Assembly (NCBI GenBank): GCA_002256345.1 | Contig: NKIY01000004.1 | Location: 327,876-391,875 of the forward strand | Direction: 5' to 3' | Origin: Bradyrhizobiaceae bacterium PARB1 | GTDB lineage: Bacteria; Pseudomonadota; Alphaproteobacteria; Rhizobiales; Xanthobacteraceae | Length of the DNA: 64,000 nt | Shown here: one piece after another, positions 24,870-35,117 of the stretch | Numbering within the stretch: position 1 is the stretch's first letter | Layout: every line of letters starts with the position of its first letter | Position numbers and translations under genes: made by a program | Notes under the pieces: generated by a model | The model's input: the letters and a program-made list of their open reading frames with translations, nothing else | Told to the model about the DNA's origin: nothing | The model's database searches: none

Positions 24870-25232
24870 ATCAGCTCATCACAATGTCGGTGTTATCCAA
24901 CCGTCGCCGATTTGACCCGCGCCTCGCATCTTCGGCTATCTGTCTCGCGATACCGTCATCGAGACGCAGCGACAATTAGCGGGCGAAACCTTCCGTCGAA
25001 ACGCGTTATGAATGTGCGCTCGACACTACGCGTTGACAAGCTCGCCGTGAGCTCATCCTTGGTAAATCAGCACCAGGCATGTTTGCTATCAATCACAGCC
25101 TCGCGATATTCCCGCACCGGATACTACAAACTGCGCGATCGGACGTACGCCGGCATACCACCGCACGATATGCCACCGATCGCTACCATCAATTCAGATT
25201 GAAACCACGTTGGCGGGGCGCGGAGGCCGCGA
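24870..25232. other. Intergenic stretch, no gene seen
   Basis: These 363 bases lie between the GAF gene start and the histidine ammonia-lyase stop. Open frames on both strands lack protein features. No repeat or RNA fold was recognised. Confidence 0.45.
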
Positions 25233-26759
25233 TCAGATCGCGGGAAGCGTTGTGGCCCCCACAGAATCCACCACGGCACCCGAGCGGACCAGTGCGAGCG
25301 CTTTTTCGATATCCGCATGGAAGTAACGATCGTCGTCGAGATGCGCGATATCGTCGCGGATGCGCTTTCGCACGGCTTCAAGTGCATCGCTCGAGGTGAG
25401 CGGCGCGTGGAAGTCGCAGCCTTGCGCTGCAGCGAGCAGTTCGATGGCAATCACGGCCATCGCATTCTCCACCATCGGGACAAGACGTCGCGCGCCATGG
25501 GCAGCCATGGAGACGTGGTCTTCCTGATTAGCCGAGGTCGGAATCGAATCGACGCTTGCGGGATAAGCGCGCTGCTTGTTTTCGGACACCAGCGCCGCCG
25601 CCGTCACCTGCGCGATCATGAAGCCGGAGTTGAGTCCCGGCCGCGGCGTCAGGAACGCCGGCACGCCGGACAGCACGGGATCGACCAGCATGGCGATGCG
25701 CCGCTCGGCGATGGAGCCGATCTCGCACATCGCCAGCGCGATCATATCGGCCGCGAAAGCCACCGGCGCTGCGTGAAAATTGCCGCCGGACATAGCAAGA
25801 TCCTCGTCCGGGAAAATCAGCGGATTGTCGGACACACCGTTGGCTTCGGTGAGCAGCGTCGCCGCCGCCTGGCGCAATACATCCAGCGCCGCGCCCATCA
25901 CCTGCGGCTGGCAGCGCAGACAATAAGGGTCCTGCACGCGCACATCGCCAAGCCGATGCGACTCGCGGATAGCGCTGCCTTGCATCAGGCTTTGCAATGC
26001 GGAAGCCACCGCGATCTGCCCATCATGCTTGCGCAGTTGATGGATGCGCGCATCGAACGGTGTATCGGAGCCGCGCGCCGCATCGGTGGAGAGCGCGCCT
26101 GACACCAGCGCATTCCTGAACAGCAGCTCGGCCTCGAACAGGCCGGCCAGCGCGCAGGCGGTCGAGAATTGCGTGCCGTTGAGCAGCGCGAGGCCTTCCT
26201 TGGGTCCGAGCTCGATCGGCTGCAAGCCCGCACTGGCGAGCGCATCGGTGGCGGGAAGACGTTTGTTGCCGGCGAAGGCTTCACCGACGCCGATCATCAC
26301 CGAGGTCATGTGCGCGAGCGGTGCGAGATCGCCGGAAGCGCCCACCGAGCCCTGCGACGGCACCACGGGAATGATGTCATGCACCAGCATTGCCTCGAGC
26401 AGCTGGATTGTCTCGAGCTTCACGCCGGAAAATCCCTGCGCGAGCGAGGCGATCTTCAGCGCCATCATCAGGCGCGTGATCACTGGCGACAGTGGCTCGC
26501 CGACACCGGCGCAATGCGACAGCACGATGTTCTTTTGCAGGGCGACCAGATCCTCGGCGGCGATGCCGACGCTGGCGAGCTTCCCGAAACCGGTATTGAT
26601 GCCATAGACCGGCTCGCCCCGCGCCACGATCCGCGCGACAGAATCGGCGCTGGCCTGAATGCGCGGATGATGCCTCGCATCGAGCTTCGGCGCAGCGCCG
26701 CGATAGATCGCGCGCCAGTCGGCCAGAGACATCGCACCGGGTTCGAAAGAAGGGGTCAT
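25233..26759 (-). CDS. hutH: Histidine ammonia-lyase
   Basis: This is a 508-residue aromatic amino acid ammonia-lyase. The A141-S142-G143 triplet in [14 protein letters not shown] forms the MIO cofactor, and GINTGFG (53-59) and [11 protein letters not shown] are the usual active-site blocks. The length and the SHCAG segment fit HutH, which turns histidine into urocanate and ammonia. hutU, hutI and hutG are not in the window, so it is isolated from its pathway here. A related lyase for another amino acid cannot be excluded. Confidence 0.88.
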   Translation of the reverse strand: MTPSFEPGAMSLADWRAIYRGAAPKLDARHHPRIQASADSVARIVARGEPVYGINTGFGKLASVGIAAEDLVALQKNIVLSHCAGVGEPLSPVITRLMMALKIASLAQGFSGVKLETIQLLEAMLVHDIIPVVPSQGSVGASGDLAPLAHMTSVMIGVGEAFAGNKRLPATDALASAGLQPIELGPKEGLALLNGTQFSTACALAGLFEAELLFRNALVSGALSTDAARGSDTPFDARIHQLRKHDGQIAVASALQSLMQGSAIRESHRLGDVRVQDPYCLRCQPQVMGAALDVLRQAAATLLTEANGVSDNPLIFPDEDLAMSGGNFHAAPVAFAADMIALAMCEIGSIAERRIAMLVDPVLSGVPAFLTPRPGLNSGFMIAQVTAAALVSENKQRAYPASVDSIPTSANQEDHVSMAAHGARRLVPMVENAMAVIAIELLAAAQGCDFHAPLTSSDALEAVRKRIRDDIAHLDDDRYFHADIEKALALVRSGAVVDSVGATTLPAI

Positions 26760-26956
26760 GGCAGGCTCCTCATTTGTCTAGGCATATTACCCGGAACGCA
26801 GGCCGCCGTCACTCAGCATAACGCTTGTCGTCACCCGGCCGTGCGCGCAATTGCGCGCCAGGAACGGGTGACCCAGTAAACGGCGAGTTCACGGCTCCAT
26901 CACGGCAGCCCGTGTCTACTGGTTCGCCCCGGTCAAGCCAGACGATGACAACAGAG

Positions 26957-27847
26957 TTACTTCGCGCTGCTCTGCAGGCTTTCCAGCAACAATTGTGCCG
27001 GTAGGCTAAGCCCCTTGTTTCGCACGGCGATGACGAATTGCCGCTGCGCCCACTCATTGTTCAGCGGAATCACCTTCAATCCCAGCGTCTGCTGGATCGC
27101 CGACGCCTCTTCCTGCGGCACGATGGCGACGGCAAGCTGTGCAGCGACGACGCGATAGGCGGCATCCACCGTGGAGACCTGAATGCGGTAACGCATCTGC
27201 TTGCCGGCCGCCGCCGCCGCACTCCGCTGCGTCGCCTGCATGATGCTGCGCGCGACGATATCGACATGTTCGTAGTCGATGGTTTCCTCGAACGACACGT
27301 TTTCGCGCGATGCCAGTGCATGATCGGGATGCACGACCACCGCGAGACGATCGCGATGATAGGGATGCGTCGTGAGCCCGCGCAGATCGACGGCATCCCA
27401 GCACACGCCGATATCGGCGCGGCCTTCCTCCACGCCGCGTACCACTTCCCAGATCTCGCGCTCTTCCAGCGACACGCGCACATCGCGATATTTCTTCGCG
27501 AACGCGCTGACATCCTCCGGCAACACCTGCGCCACCGCCGACTTCGATGCGAACACCCGCACATGCCCCTGCACGCCATCGGCAAAAGCGCCGAGTTCGG
27601 CCTGCATGCGATCGAGCAATTGCAGGCTTTCGCGGGCATAGCGCCACAGCACCTCGCCCGCCGCCGTCACCGTGACGCCGCGGCGTCCGCGTTCGAGCAA
27701 GTGCACGCCGGCCTCGTCTTCCATCTGGCTGATCCGCTTCGACACGGCGGACGGCACGATCGCCTCGCGCTTGGCCGCCGACGCGATGTTGCGCTCCTCG
27801 CAGACGGCGATGAACAGGCGGAGGGAGACGGGATCGAAGCTGCGCAT
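26957..27847 (-). CDS. LysR-type regulator
   Basis: This 296-residue LysR-type regulator has an N-terminal helix-turn-helix (IASAAKREAIVPSAVSKRISQME) and a C-terminal effector-binding domain. It is divergent from the tartrate dehydratase gene, with 137 bases between the two starts. LysR proteins usually control the gene they face and respond to its substrate or product. D-tartrate is therefore the likely effector. This is an inference from layout. Confidence 0.9.
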   Translation of the reverse strand: MRSFDPVSLRLFIAVCEERNIASAAKREAIVPSAVSKRISQMEDEAGVHLLERGRRGVTVTAAGEVLWRYARESLQLLDRMQAELGAFADGVQGHVRVFASKSAVAQVLPEDVSAFAKKYRDVRVSLEEREIWEVVRGVEEGRADIGVCWDAVDLRGLTTHPYHRDRLAVVVHPDHALASRENVSFEETIDYEHVDIVARSIMQATQRSAAAAAGKQMRYRIQVSTVDAAYRVVAAQLAVAIVPQEEASAIQQTLGLKVIPLNNEWAQRQFVIAVRNKGLSLPAQLLLESLQSSAK

Positions 27848-27984
27848 CCAGCCATCTTAGATGGGAACGGCTTGGATGAAAAATCATCATTTCAGAGATG
27901 GCTGCGACAAGCGTATTGCCTCAAGCCGTCCGCAAGTCTGCCGCCGTGTTGCCGCACCAGAAGACGCGAAAACGAGGAAAAACC

Positions 27985-29148
27985 ATGCGCATTGTCGAAG
28001 TCCGGGAGCGCACCGCTCCGATCGCCTCCCCCATCGCTAACGCCTTCATCGACTTCAGCAAAATGACGCTGAGCCTGGTTGCCGTGGTCACCGACGTGAT
28101 CCGCGACGGCAAGCCTGTCATCGGCTACGGCTTCAATTCCAACGGCCGCTACGGCCAGGGTGGCCTGATCCGCGAGCGTTTCGCGCCCCGCATCCTCGAA
28201 GCCAAGCCTGACGATCTCATTGATTCGACTGGTGAAAATATCGACCCGCACAAGGTGTGGGCGACCATGTTCACCAATGAAAAGCCCGGCGGCCACGGCG
28301 AGCGCTCGGTCGCTATCGGCACCATCGACATGGCTGTCTGGGACGCCGTCGCCAAGATCGCAGGGAAGCCACTTTTCCGTTTGTTGTCAGAGCGTTACGG
28401 CACCACCGCGAACCCGAAGGTGTTCGTCTATGCGGCCGGTGGCTACTATTATCCCGGTAAGGGCCTCGAAGGCTTAGCCGCTGAAATGAAAGGCTATTTG
28501 GACCGCGGCTACAATGTTGTGAAGATGAAGATCGGCGGCGCCCCGCTGGCGGACGACCTCAAGCGCATCGAACATGTGCTGAAATTGCTGCCCTCGGGCT
28601 GCCAACTAGCCGTGGACGCCAATGGCCGGTTCGATCTCACGACTGCCGTGGACTACGCCAAGGCTTTGAGGGAATACGATCTTTTCTGGTACGAGGAAGC
28701 CGGCGACCCCTTGGATTACGAGCTGCAGGAAAAGCTCGCCGAGCATTATCCGAAGCCGATGGCCACCGGCGAAAACCTGTTCTCGATGCAGGACGCCCGC
28801 AACCTGATCCGCTATGGCGGCATGCGCAAGGACCGCGACTGGCTGCAATTCGACTGCGCGCTGTCCTATGGACTGGTCGAATATCTCAGGACCTTGGAAA
28901 TGCTGAAGAATTACGGCTGGTCCTGGACCCGCTGCATCCCCCATGGCGGCCACCAGATGTCGCTGAACATCGCCGCCGGCCTCGGCTTGGGGGGCAATGA
29001 GTCGTATCCCGACCTGTTCCAGCCCTATGGCGGCTTCCCGGACGGCGTGAAAGTCGAGAACGGCCACATCGTGATGCCGGAACTGCCGGGCATCGGGTTT
29101 GAAGGCAAGTCGGACCTGATCAAGGAAATGCGCAGCCTCGCATCGTAG
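27985..29148 (+). CDS. tarD: D(-)-tartrate dehydratase
   Basis: This 387-residue enolase-superfamily enzyme closely resembles, as I recall it, the Bradyrhizobium D-tartrate dehydratase. Shared blocks are VGYGFNSNGRYGQGGLIRER (as IGYGFNSN here), NEKPGGHGERSVA, VFVYAAGGYYYPGKGL, VKMKIGGAP, DANGRF, WLQFDCALSYGL and IPHGGHQMSLNIAAG. It removes water from D-tartrate to give oxaloacetate. The ATG at 27985 has GAGGA upstream; an in-frame extension to 27898 would cross the regulator region. The LysR gene alongside probably controls it. Confidence 0.88.
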   Translation: MRIVEVRERTAPIASPIANAFIDFSKMTLSLVAVVTDVIRDGKPVIGYGFNSNGRYGQGGLIRERFAPRILEAKPDDLIDSTGENIDPHKVWATMFTNEKPGGHGERSVAIGTIDMAVWDAVAKIAGKPLFRLLSERYGTTANPKVFVYAAGGYYYPGKGLEGLAAEMKGYLDRGYNVVKMKIGGAPLADDLKRIEHVLKLLPSGCQLAVDANGRFDLTTAVDYAKALREYDLFWYEEAGDPLDYELQEKLAEHYPKPMATGENLFSMQDARNLIRYGGMRKDRDWLQFDCALSYGLVEYLRTLEMLKNYGWSWTRCIPHGGHQMSLNIAAGLGLGGNESYPDLFQPYGGFPDGVKVENGHIVMPELPGIGFEGKSDLIKEMRSLAS

Positions 29149-29202
29149 GCTTCGAGAGCGAGTCAAATGCAGGCCAAATGCCTGTTTTTGGCTCGCTTTT
29201 CC

Positions 29203-29230
29203 TTGACTCCCCGTCTTCCCCCTCTATAAA
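29203..29230 (+). promoter_or_regulatory. Sigma-70-type promoter for rplU-rpmA
   Basis: TTGACT at 29203-29208 and TATAAA at 29225-29230 are 16 bases apart, about 170 bases before rplU. The long leader could hold control by ribosomal protein; I see no clear structure. Confidence 0.7.
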
Positions 29231-29400
29231 GCACCCTTCGGCGCAAGCTTTGTCTCGCGCCGATTGTTTTTGTGCGGGATCGCAACGTCGGTCAAAAAGC
29301 CCAAAAACACCAAACCCTTATCGACTGAACAAAAAGCCGTCCCGGAGCGATTGCTTGTCGCTTGATCCGAGGACGGGATCGAACACGAAGGATTAGAACG

Positions 29401-29790
29401 ATGTTCGCAGTCATCAAAACCGGCGGCCGGCAGTACCGCGTTGTTCCGGATGATGTACTTGAGATTGGCAAGATCGCTGGCGATGCCGGCACGATCGTGC
29501 AGCTTGGTGAAGTGCTCGTGCTCGGCGGCGATACGCCGGTGCTCGGCGTGCCGACCGTTGCTGGCGCCAGCGTTGCGGTTGAAATTCTCGACCACAAGCG
29601 CGGCCCCAAGGTCATCGCGTTCAAGAAGCGCCGCCGTAAGCACTCGAAGCGCAAGCGTGGCTATCGCGACGAGCTGACCCTCGTCCGCATCAGCGAGATC
29701 CTCGCCGATGGTAAGGCGCCGACGCTGGGCCCGCGCCCGAAGCGTGAAAAGGCAGCCCCGAAGGCCGCTCCGGCCGAAGCGGCCGAGTAA
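29401..29790 (+). CDS. rplU: 50S ribosomal protein L21
   Basis: This 129-residue ribosomal protein has the classic MFAVIKTGGRQYRV start and KRRRKHSKRKRGYRDELT core. The alanine/proline/lysine-rich tail (KAAPKAAPAEAAE) is common in Alphaproteobacteria. It binds 23S rRNA in the large subunit. It precedes rpmA, and the two form the conserved L21-L27 operon. The ATG at 29401 gives the normal family length. Confidence 0.97.
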   Translation: MFAVIKTGGRQYRVVPDDVLEIGKIAGDAGTIVQLGEVLVLGGDTPVLGVPTVAGASVAVEILDHKRGPKVIAFKKRRRKHSKRKRGYRDELTLVRISEILADGKAPTLGPRPKREKAAPKAAPAEAAE

Positions 29791-29898
29791 AATAGAATCG
29801 CTGCAGCAGCGGAATTATCCGCTGCGCAAATTTGAAAATCCGTGAGACAATTCCCCCAAGGAATTGATCTTTGAAAAGATCGAGATCGGAGACGAGCT

Positions 29899-30171
29899 AT
29901 GGCTCATAAAAAAGCAGGCGGTTCATCGCGCAACGGCCGCGATTCAGCTGGCAAGCGTCTTGGCGTCAAGGCGTTCGGCGGCGAGCGCGTGATTCCCGGC
30001 AACATCATTGCGCGTCAGCGCGGCACCACCTGGCACCCCGGCCTTAATGTCGGCATGGGCACGGACCATACCCTGTTCGCCAAGGTCGAAGGCCGCGTGG
30101 AGTTTAAAGCCAAAGCCAACGGTCGCACCTTCGTATCGGTACTTCCGATCACTCAGGCCGCGGCCGAATAA
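29899..30171 (+). CDS. rpmA: 50S ribosomal protein L27
   Basis: This 90-residue protein begins [22 protein letters not shown], the invariant start of L27 that reaches the peptidyl-transferase centre. The 108-base gap to rplU holds no other gene. A strong terminator follows at 30241-30270. Confidence 0.97.
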   Translation: MAHKKAGGSSRNGRDSAGKRLGVKAFGGERVIPGNIIARQRGTTWHPGLNVGMGTDHTLFAKVEGRVEFKAKANGRTFVSVLPITQAAAE

Positions 30172-30240
30172 ACGGTGGACACTCAAATGGAGTCCGCCGG
30201 GTCCTGTTGAACCGGCGGAGCGCCAGAATTGGGCTCCAGA

Positions 30241-30270
30241 GGGGAGGCGGGAAACCGGCCTCCCCTTTTC
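30241..30270 (+). terminator. Intrinsic terminator of rplU-rpmA
   Basis: The stem GGGGAGGC/GCCTCCCC is extended by GG/CC around a GAAA loop and followed by TTTTCGTTT. It lies 70 bases after rpmA and 40 bases before the next start. Confidence 0.85.
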
Positions 30271-30310
30271 GTTTGGTGCGTCGCTTCGGGGCGCACTGCA
30301 GGAGCCCGAG

Positions 30311-30904
30311 ATGCTGCAGGATATTCCGACACCTCACCTGAGCGAGAGCAGACCTTCCGTTCTGCAAACGCAGCGCCTGACACTGCGCAAGCCTGTGATG
30401 GCCGACGCCATCGCAGTGACCGAACTCGCCAATGACCGCCGCATCGCGGAGAACACCCGCCGCCTGCCGCACCCGTATTCACAGGACGATGCCGAACAAT
30501 TCGTCGGCTCGCTGCAGGACGGGACGGCCACGGATGCGGTGTTCCTGATCGAGCTCGACTTCCGCCCGATCGGCATGGTCGGCATCGACTGGCGCGAGTC
30601 CGAGACGCCGGAGCTCGGCTACTGGCTTGGCGTCGAGCATTGGGGCCGAGGTTACGCGACCGAAGCGGTGCGCGCGGCGATCGACTACACGTTCGAGGAA
30701 TTCGCCATCGATCACTTGATCGCAGGCGCACGCGTCGCCAACCCGGCATCGCGCAACATCCTTGAAAAGTGCGGCTTCCAGTGGACCGGCGTGCAACTGC
30801 ATCGCTTCGAGGCGATCGGATCATCAACGCCGGTGGATTGCTTCAAGCTGACACGGGGCGTATGGAGCTCGCTGAAGAACTGGGCGAGTTCGACGCGGAA
30901 GTGA
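30311..30904 (+). CDS. GNAT acetyltransferase, RimJ/RimL type
   Basis: This 197-residue acetyltransferase has the RimJ/RimL layout: QTQRLTLRKPVMADA at the start, IGMVGIDW, and ELGYWLGVEHWGRGYATEAVRA, whose G-x-G-x-A loop binds acetyl-CoA, then NPASRNILEKCGFQ. Members acetylate N-termini of ribosomal or other proteins. Its place between rpmA and obgE is conserved in this family of bacteria. The ATG at 30311 is preceded by GGAG. Confidence 0.88.
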   Translation: MLQDIPTPHLSESRPSVLQTQRLTLRKPVMADAIAVTELANDRRIAENTRRLPHPYSQDDAEQFVGSLQDGTATDAVFLIELDFRPIGMVGIDWRESETPELGYWLGVEHWGRGYATEAVRAAIDYTFEEFAIDHLIAGARVANPASRNILEKCGFQWTGVQLHRFEAIGSSTPVDCFKLTRGVWSSLKNWASSTRK

Positions 30905-30908
30905 CCCC

Positions 30909-31057
30909 TCTTTCCTTCTCCCCTTGTGGGAGAAGGTGGCTTCGCGAAGCGAAGACGGATGAGGGGTGTGGCTGGGCTCTGAGCTTGTGGCACCCCTCAC
31001 CCGTCTGCGCGCAAAGAAGCGCGCATCCACCCTCTCCCACAAGGGGAGAGGGAAGAA
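30909..31057. repeat. Intergenic inverted repeat, CTCCCCTTGTGGGAG type
   Basis: Near-complementary arms end this 149-base element: CTTCTCCCCTTGTGGGAG on the left and CTCCCACAAGGGGAGAGG on the right. Shorter complementary tracts (GGATGAGGGGTG, CACCCCTCACC) lie inside. Elements of this kind are scattered through Bradyrhizobium and Rhodopseudomonas genomes. Lying between convergent genes, it may also end transcription in both directions. Confidence 0.8.
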
Positions 31058-31065
31058 AGTGGAGT

Positions 31066-31983
31066 TCACACCACCGGCGGCACTTCGTCCGCGATCTTGC
31101 CGAGGCTCTGCTCACGCAGGAAAATATAAAGCCCGGCTGCGATGATGATCGTCGCGCCGATCAGCGTTGCGGGTGCCGGCAACTCATTGAAAATGAGATA
31201 GCCAAAAATCACCGCCCAGACGATCATCGTATATTGATACGGCACCACGACACTCGCCGGCGCCAGTTTCAGCGAGCGGTTTACGCACATCAGCGCCGCG
31301 ATCGACACCACGCCCGCCAGCAGGAACAAGCCGAGATCGGCCAACCCCGGCGTCACCCAGCCGAATGTCGTCAACACCGCGCCGAATGTGAACGTCCCGA
31401 CGAATTGCGACGTCGCCAGCACCACATCCGGCGCCGAGCGCAGCGATCGTGTGATCAGCATCAGCGCTGCGAAAGACAGGCTGCCACCGAGCGCGATCAG
31501 CGCCGGCCAGGTCACCATCTGCGCCGACGGCTTCAGTGCGATGATCACACCCACGAAGCCGACAAACACCGCACTCCAGCGCCGCCATCCCACGGCTTCG
31601 CGCAAAAAGATTGCCGAGCCCGCGGTGACGAAGATCGGACAGGCCAGATAATAGGTAATGACATCGGCTAGCGGCAGATAACCAGCGGCCCAGAAGAAGG
31701 CCGCGACCTCCAGCGTGGACAGCACCACGCGGACGATCTGCAAGCCCGGCCGGTCGAGCGTTAGGAAATCGCCGCGGTGTCGCCAGATCAGCGGCGCAAG
31801 CAGCGTCAGCGCGGCAATGGCCCGCAGGAACATCAATTGTCCGACCGAATAGGTCGAAACCAGATATTTGCCGATGGCGTCGCCACAGGAAAACATGGCG
31901 ATGCCAGCCAGCATGAGGCCGATACCAGCAATCCGGGCGGCGCGGTTGTCCGCTCCGGTCGAAATGGTCGCAAACATGCCCAT
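31066..31983 (-). CDS. EamA/DMT-family transporter
   Basis: This is a drug/metabolite transporter of about 305 residues with ten hydrophobic helices in two EamA repeats. The segments ITYYLACPIFVTAGSAIFL and VVPYQYTMIVWAVIFGYLIFNE close the repeats. Such proteins export or import small metabolites across the inner membrane; the substrate cannot be told. Starts at 31983 or 31977 are equally possible, and a longer frame to 32028 has a hydrophilic, unlikely extension. Confidence 0.85.
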   Translation of the reverse strand: MGMFATISTGADNRAARIAGIGLMLAGIAMFSCGDAIGKYLVSTYSVGQLMFLRAIAALTLLAPLIWRHRGDFLTLDRPGLQIVRVVLSTLEVAAFFWAAGYLPLADVITYYLACPIFVTAGSAIFLREAVGWRRWSAVFVGFVGVIIALKPSAQMVTWPALIALGGSLSFAALMLITRSLRSAPDVVLATSQFVGTFTFGAVLTTFGWVTPGLADLGLFLLAGVVSIAALMCVNRSLKLAPASVVVPYQYTMIVWAVIFGYLIFNELPAPATLIGATIIIAAGLYIFLREQSLGKIADEVPPVV

Positions 31984-32110
31984 ATACGCCTGTACGGGAG
32001 CGGCTGCGCGGGGCGCGCAGCCCGACATTGGTTAACAGCGATCATTGTCCTTTAGGACGCGATTGAAACCGTAGCAAGGCAGGCATGACACCGCCCGCCC
32101 GCGCCGATGA

Positions 32111-33199
<1,089 letters not shown>

Positions 33200-33228
33200 A
33201 AACCGTCCCCTGATGATTTACGGGACTA

Positions 33229-33354
33229 TGTCCCGGGCGCGGTGCAGCGTCCTTTACGCTGCTCCGCAGAACCGGGACCATACCAACCGCCGGGGTTCGT
33301 AGCGGTCCCGGCTCAGCGAAGCGGCACTACGCGCCGCATCGCGTCAGGGACACA
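33229..33354. repeat. 126-bp palindromic repeat, copy 1
   Basis: The element begins TGTCCCGGGCGCGG and ends GCGTCAGGGACACA, with an inner pair (AACCGGGACC, GGTCCCGGCT). Two further copies of exactly the same length lie at 34987-35112 and 54498-54623. This copy is the most diverged at its edges. Confidence 0.85.
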
Positions 33355-33385
33355 GACTTTCTCACTTTCGAAACGAAGCATCATC

Positions 33386-34516
33386 ATGTCGTCTCCCGAC
33401 CTCAAAAACTTCCGTCGCATCGTCGTCAAGGTCGGCTCGTCCCTGCTGATCGACCACGCGGCCGGTGAGGTGCGGGCCGAGTGGCTGGCGGCGCTCGCCG
33501 CCGATATCGCCAAGCTCCATGCCGATGGCCGCGACGTGCTCGTCGTCTCCTCCGGCTCCATCGCGCTCGGCCGCCATCGCCTGAAACTGCCGCGCGGGCC
33601 GCTGAAGCTGGAAGAGAGCCAGGCCGCCGCCGCCGTCGGACAGATCGCCCTCGCCCGCATCTGGTCGGAAGTGCTCGGCCATCACGGCATCGGCGCCGGG
33701 CAGATCCTTGTGACGCTGCAGGACACCGAGGAACGCCGCCGCTACCTCAATGCGCGCTCGACCATCGGCAAGCTGCTGGAATGGCGCGCGGTGCCTGTCA
33801 TCAACGAGAACGACACCGTCGCCACCAACGAGATCCGCTACGGCGACAATGACCGCCTCGCCGCGCGCGTCGCCACCATGACCTCGGCGGATCTGCTCAT
33901 CCTGCTGTCGGATATCGACGGTCTCTACACCGCACCGCCCGGCGCCAATCCCGACGCGAAACTGATCCCGGTCGTCGATCACATCACCGCCGATATCGAA
34001 AACATGGCCGGCGCGGCCGAGTCCGAACTGTCGCGCGGCGGCATGTACACCAAGATCGAAGCCGGCAAGATCGCCACCACCGCGGGCACGCATATGATCA
34101 TCGCCTCCGGCAAGATCGATCATCCACTGCAGGCGATCATGGATGGCGGCCGCTGCACCTGGTTCCTGACGCCGGCCAATCCCGTAACCGCGCGCAAGCG
34201 CTGGATCGCGGGATCGCTGGAGCCGAAAGGCACGCTGACCATCGATGCCGGCGCGGCCGCTGCACTACGCGCCGGCAAAAGCCTGCTGCCGGCCGGCGTC
34301 ATCCGCGTGGATGGCTCGTTCTCGCGGGGTGATGCGGTAATCGTGCGCGATCCCGATGGACATGAGATCGGCCGCGGACTCGTCGCTCACGACGCCGATC
34401 ATGCGGAGAAAATCAAGGGACGTTCTTCGCCGGATGCGATGAGCATTCTCGGCATCACCGGACGGGCAGAGATGATCCATCGCGATGATCTGGTGATTGG
34501 CGGGAACAGGAACTGA
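33386..34516 (+). CDS. proB: Glutamate 5-kinase
   Basis: This 376-residue enzyme performs the first step of proline synthesis. The kinase domain shows [32 protein letters not shown] and [11 protein letters not shown], and [13 protein letters not shown] is the glutamate/ADP region. A C-terminal PUA domain starts near residue 280. The ATG at 33386 is preferred over the upstream frame that runs through the repeat. proA, the usual next gene, is not here. Confidence 0.95.
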   Translation: MSSPDLKNFRRIVVKVGSSLLIDHAAGEVRAEWLAALAADIAKLHADGRDVLVVSSGSIALGRHRLKLPRGPLKLEESQAAAAVGQIALARIWSEVLGHHGIGAGQILVTLQDTEERRRYLNARSTIGKLLEWRAVPVINENDTVATNEIRYGDNDRLAARVATMTSADLLILLSDIDGLYTAPPGANPDAKLIPVVDHITADIENMAGAAESELSRGGMYTKIEAGKIATTAGTHMIIASGKIDHPLQAIMDGGRCTWFLTPANPVTARKRWIAGSLEPKGTLTIDAGAAAALRAGKSLLPAGVIRVDGSFSRGDAVIVRDPDGHEIGRGLVAHDADHAEKIKGRSSPDAMSILGITGRAEMIHRDDLVIGGNRN

Positions 34517-34751
34517 CACAATCCCTCATGGTAAGGAGCGCGCTTTTGTGCGTGTCTCGAACCACGAGCTGGCCCGGCTCCGAGCTTGTGGGCCATCCCC
34601 TGGATGAGGACAGAGCTTCGGAACTAACTGTCGTTTCATTACTTCCCAACGATGACATCGCGCAGCGCAGGTTCCCGCCATTATTGCGCCATCCCCGCGG
34701 TCTTGTCTGCGCCCGCATTCAACGATGACAATTGATCAGGGAGTCATTGCA

Positions 34752-34976
34752 ATGAAACGTCTTTTGATCGTGCCCCTCCTGTTGCTCGCCACGCCGGCTC
34801 TCGCGCAGCAGGGCGCTCACTCCACACAGAACAAGGACGCTTGCGCGCGCGACGTCTCGCGCTTCTGCCGCGCCAAGATGAGCGAAGGCGACACAGTCGT
34901 GCTCGGCTGCCTGAAGGATCATCGCGCCAAGCTCGGCAAGGCCTGTGCGAAAGTGCTCGCGGATAACGGGCAGTGA
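34752..34976 (+). CDS. Small secreted Cys-rich-repeat protein
   Basis: This 74-residue protein has a clear signal peptide (KRLLIVPLLLLATPALAQ). The mature part holds four cysteines, CARDVSRFC and CLKDHRAKLGKAC, in the pattern of the cysteine-rich repeat family (Cys_rich_FGFR). It is probably periplasmic with two disulfides. The function is unknown. The ATG at 34752 gives a good signal peptide; the upstream start at 34725 would hide it. Confidence 0.75.
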   Translation: MKRLLIVPLLLLATPALAQQGAHSTQNKDACARDVSRFCRAKMSEGDTVVLGCLKDHRAKLGKACAKVLADNGQ

Positions 34977-34986
34977 TCTAGGCTCT

Positions 34987-35112
34987 TGTCCCGGACGCGA
35001 CGCAGCACGCAGTGCTGCTTCGCAGAGCCGGGACCGTATCAAACGCCGGAGCCTGTAACGGTCCCGGCTCTGCGGCGCACCGCAAGAGCGCTGCACCGCG
35101 TCCGGGACACAG
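34987..35112. repeat. 126-bp palindromic repeat, copy 2
   Basis: It starts TGTCCCGGACGCGACGCAGC, has inner arms AGAGCCGGGACCGT and ACGGTCCCGGCTCT, and ends CGCGTCCGGGACACAG. It fills the gap between the convergent Cys-rich and MFS genes, and a bidirectional terminator role is possible. Confidence 0.9.
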
Positions 35113-35117
35113 GTAAG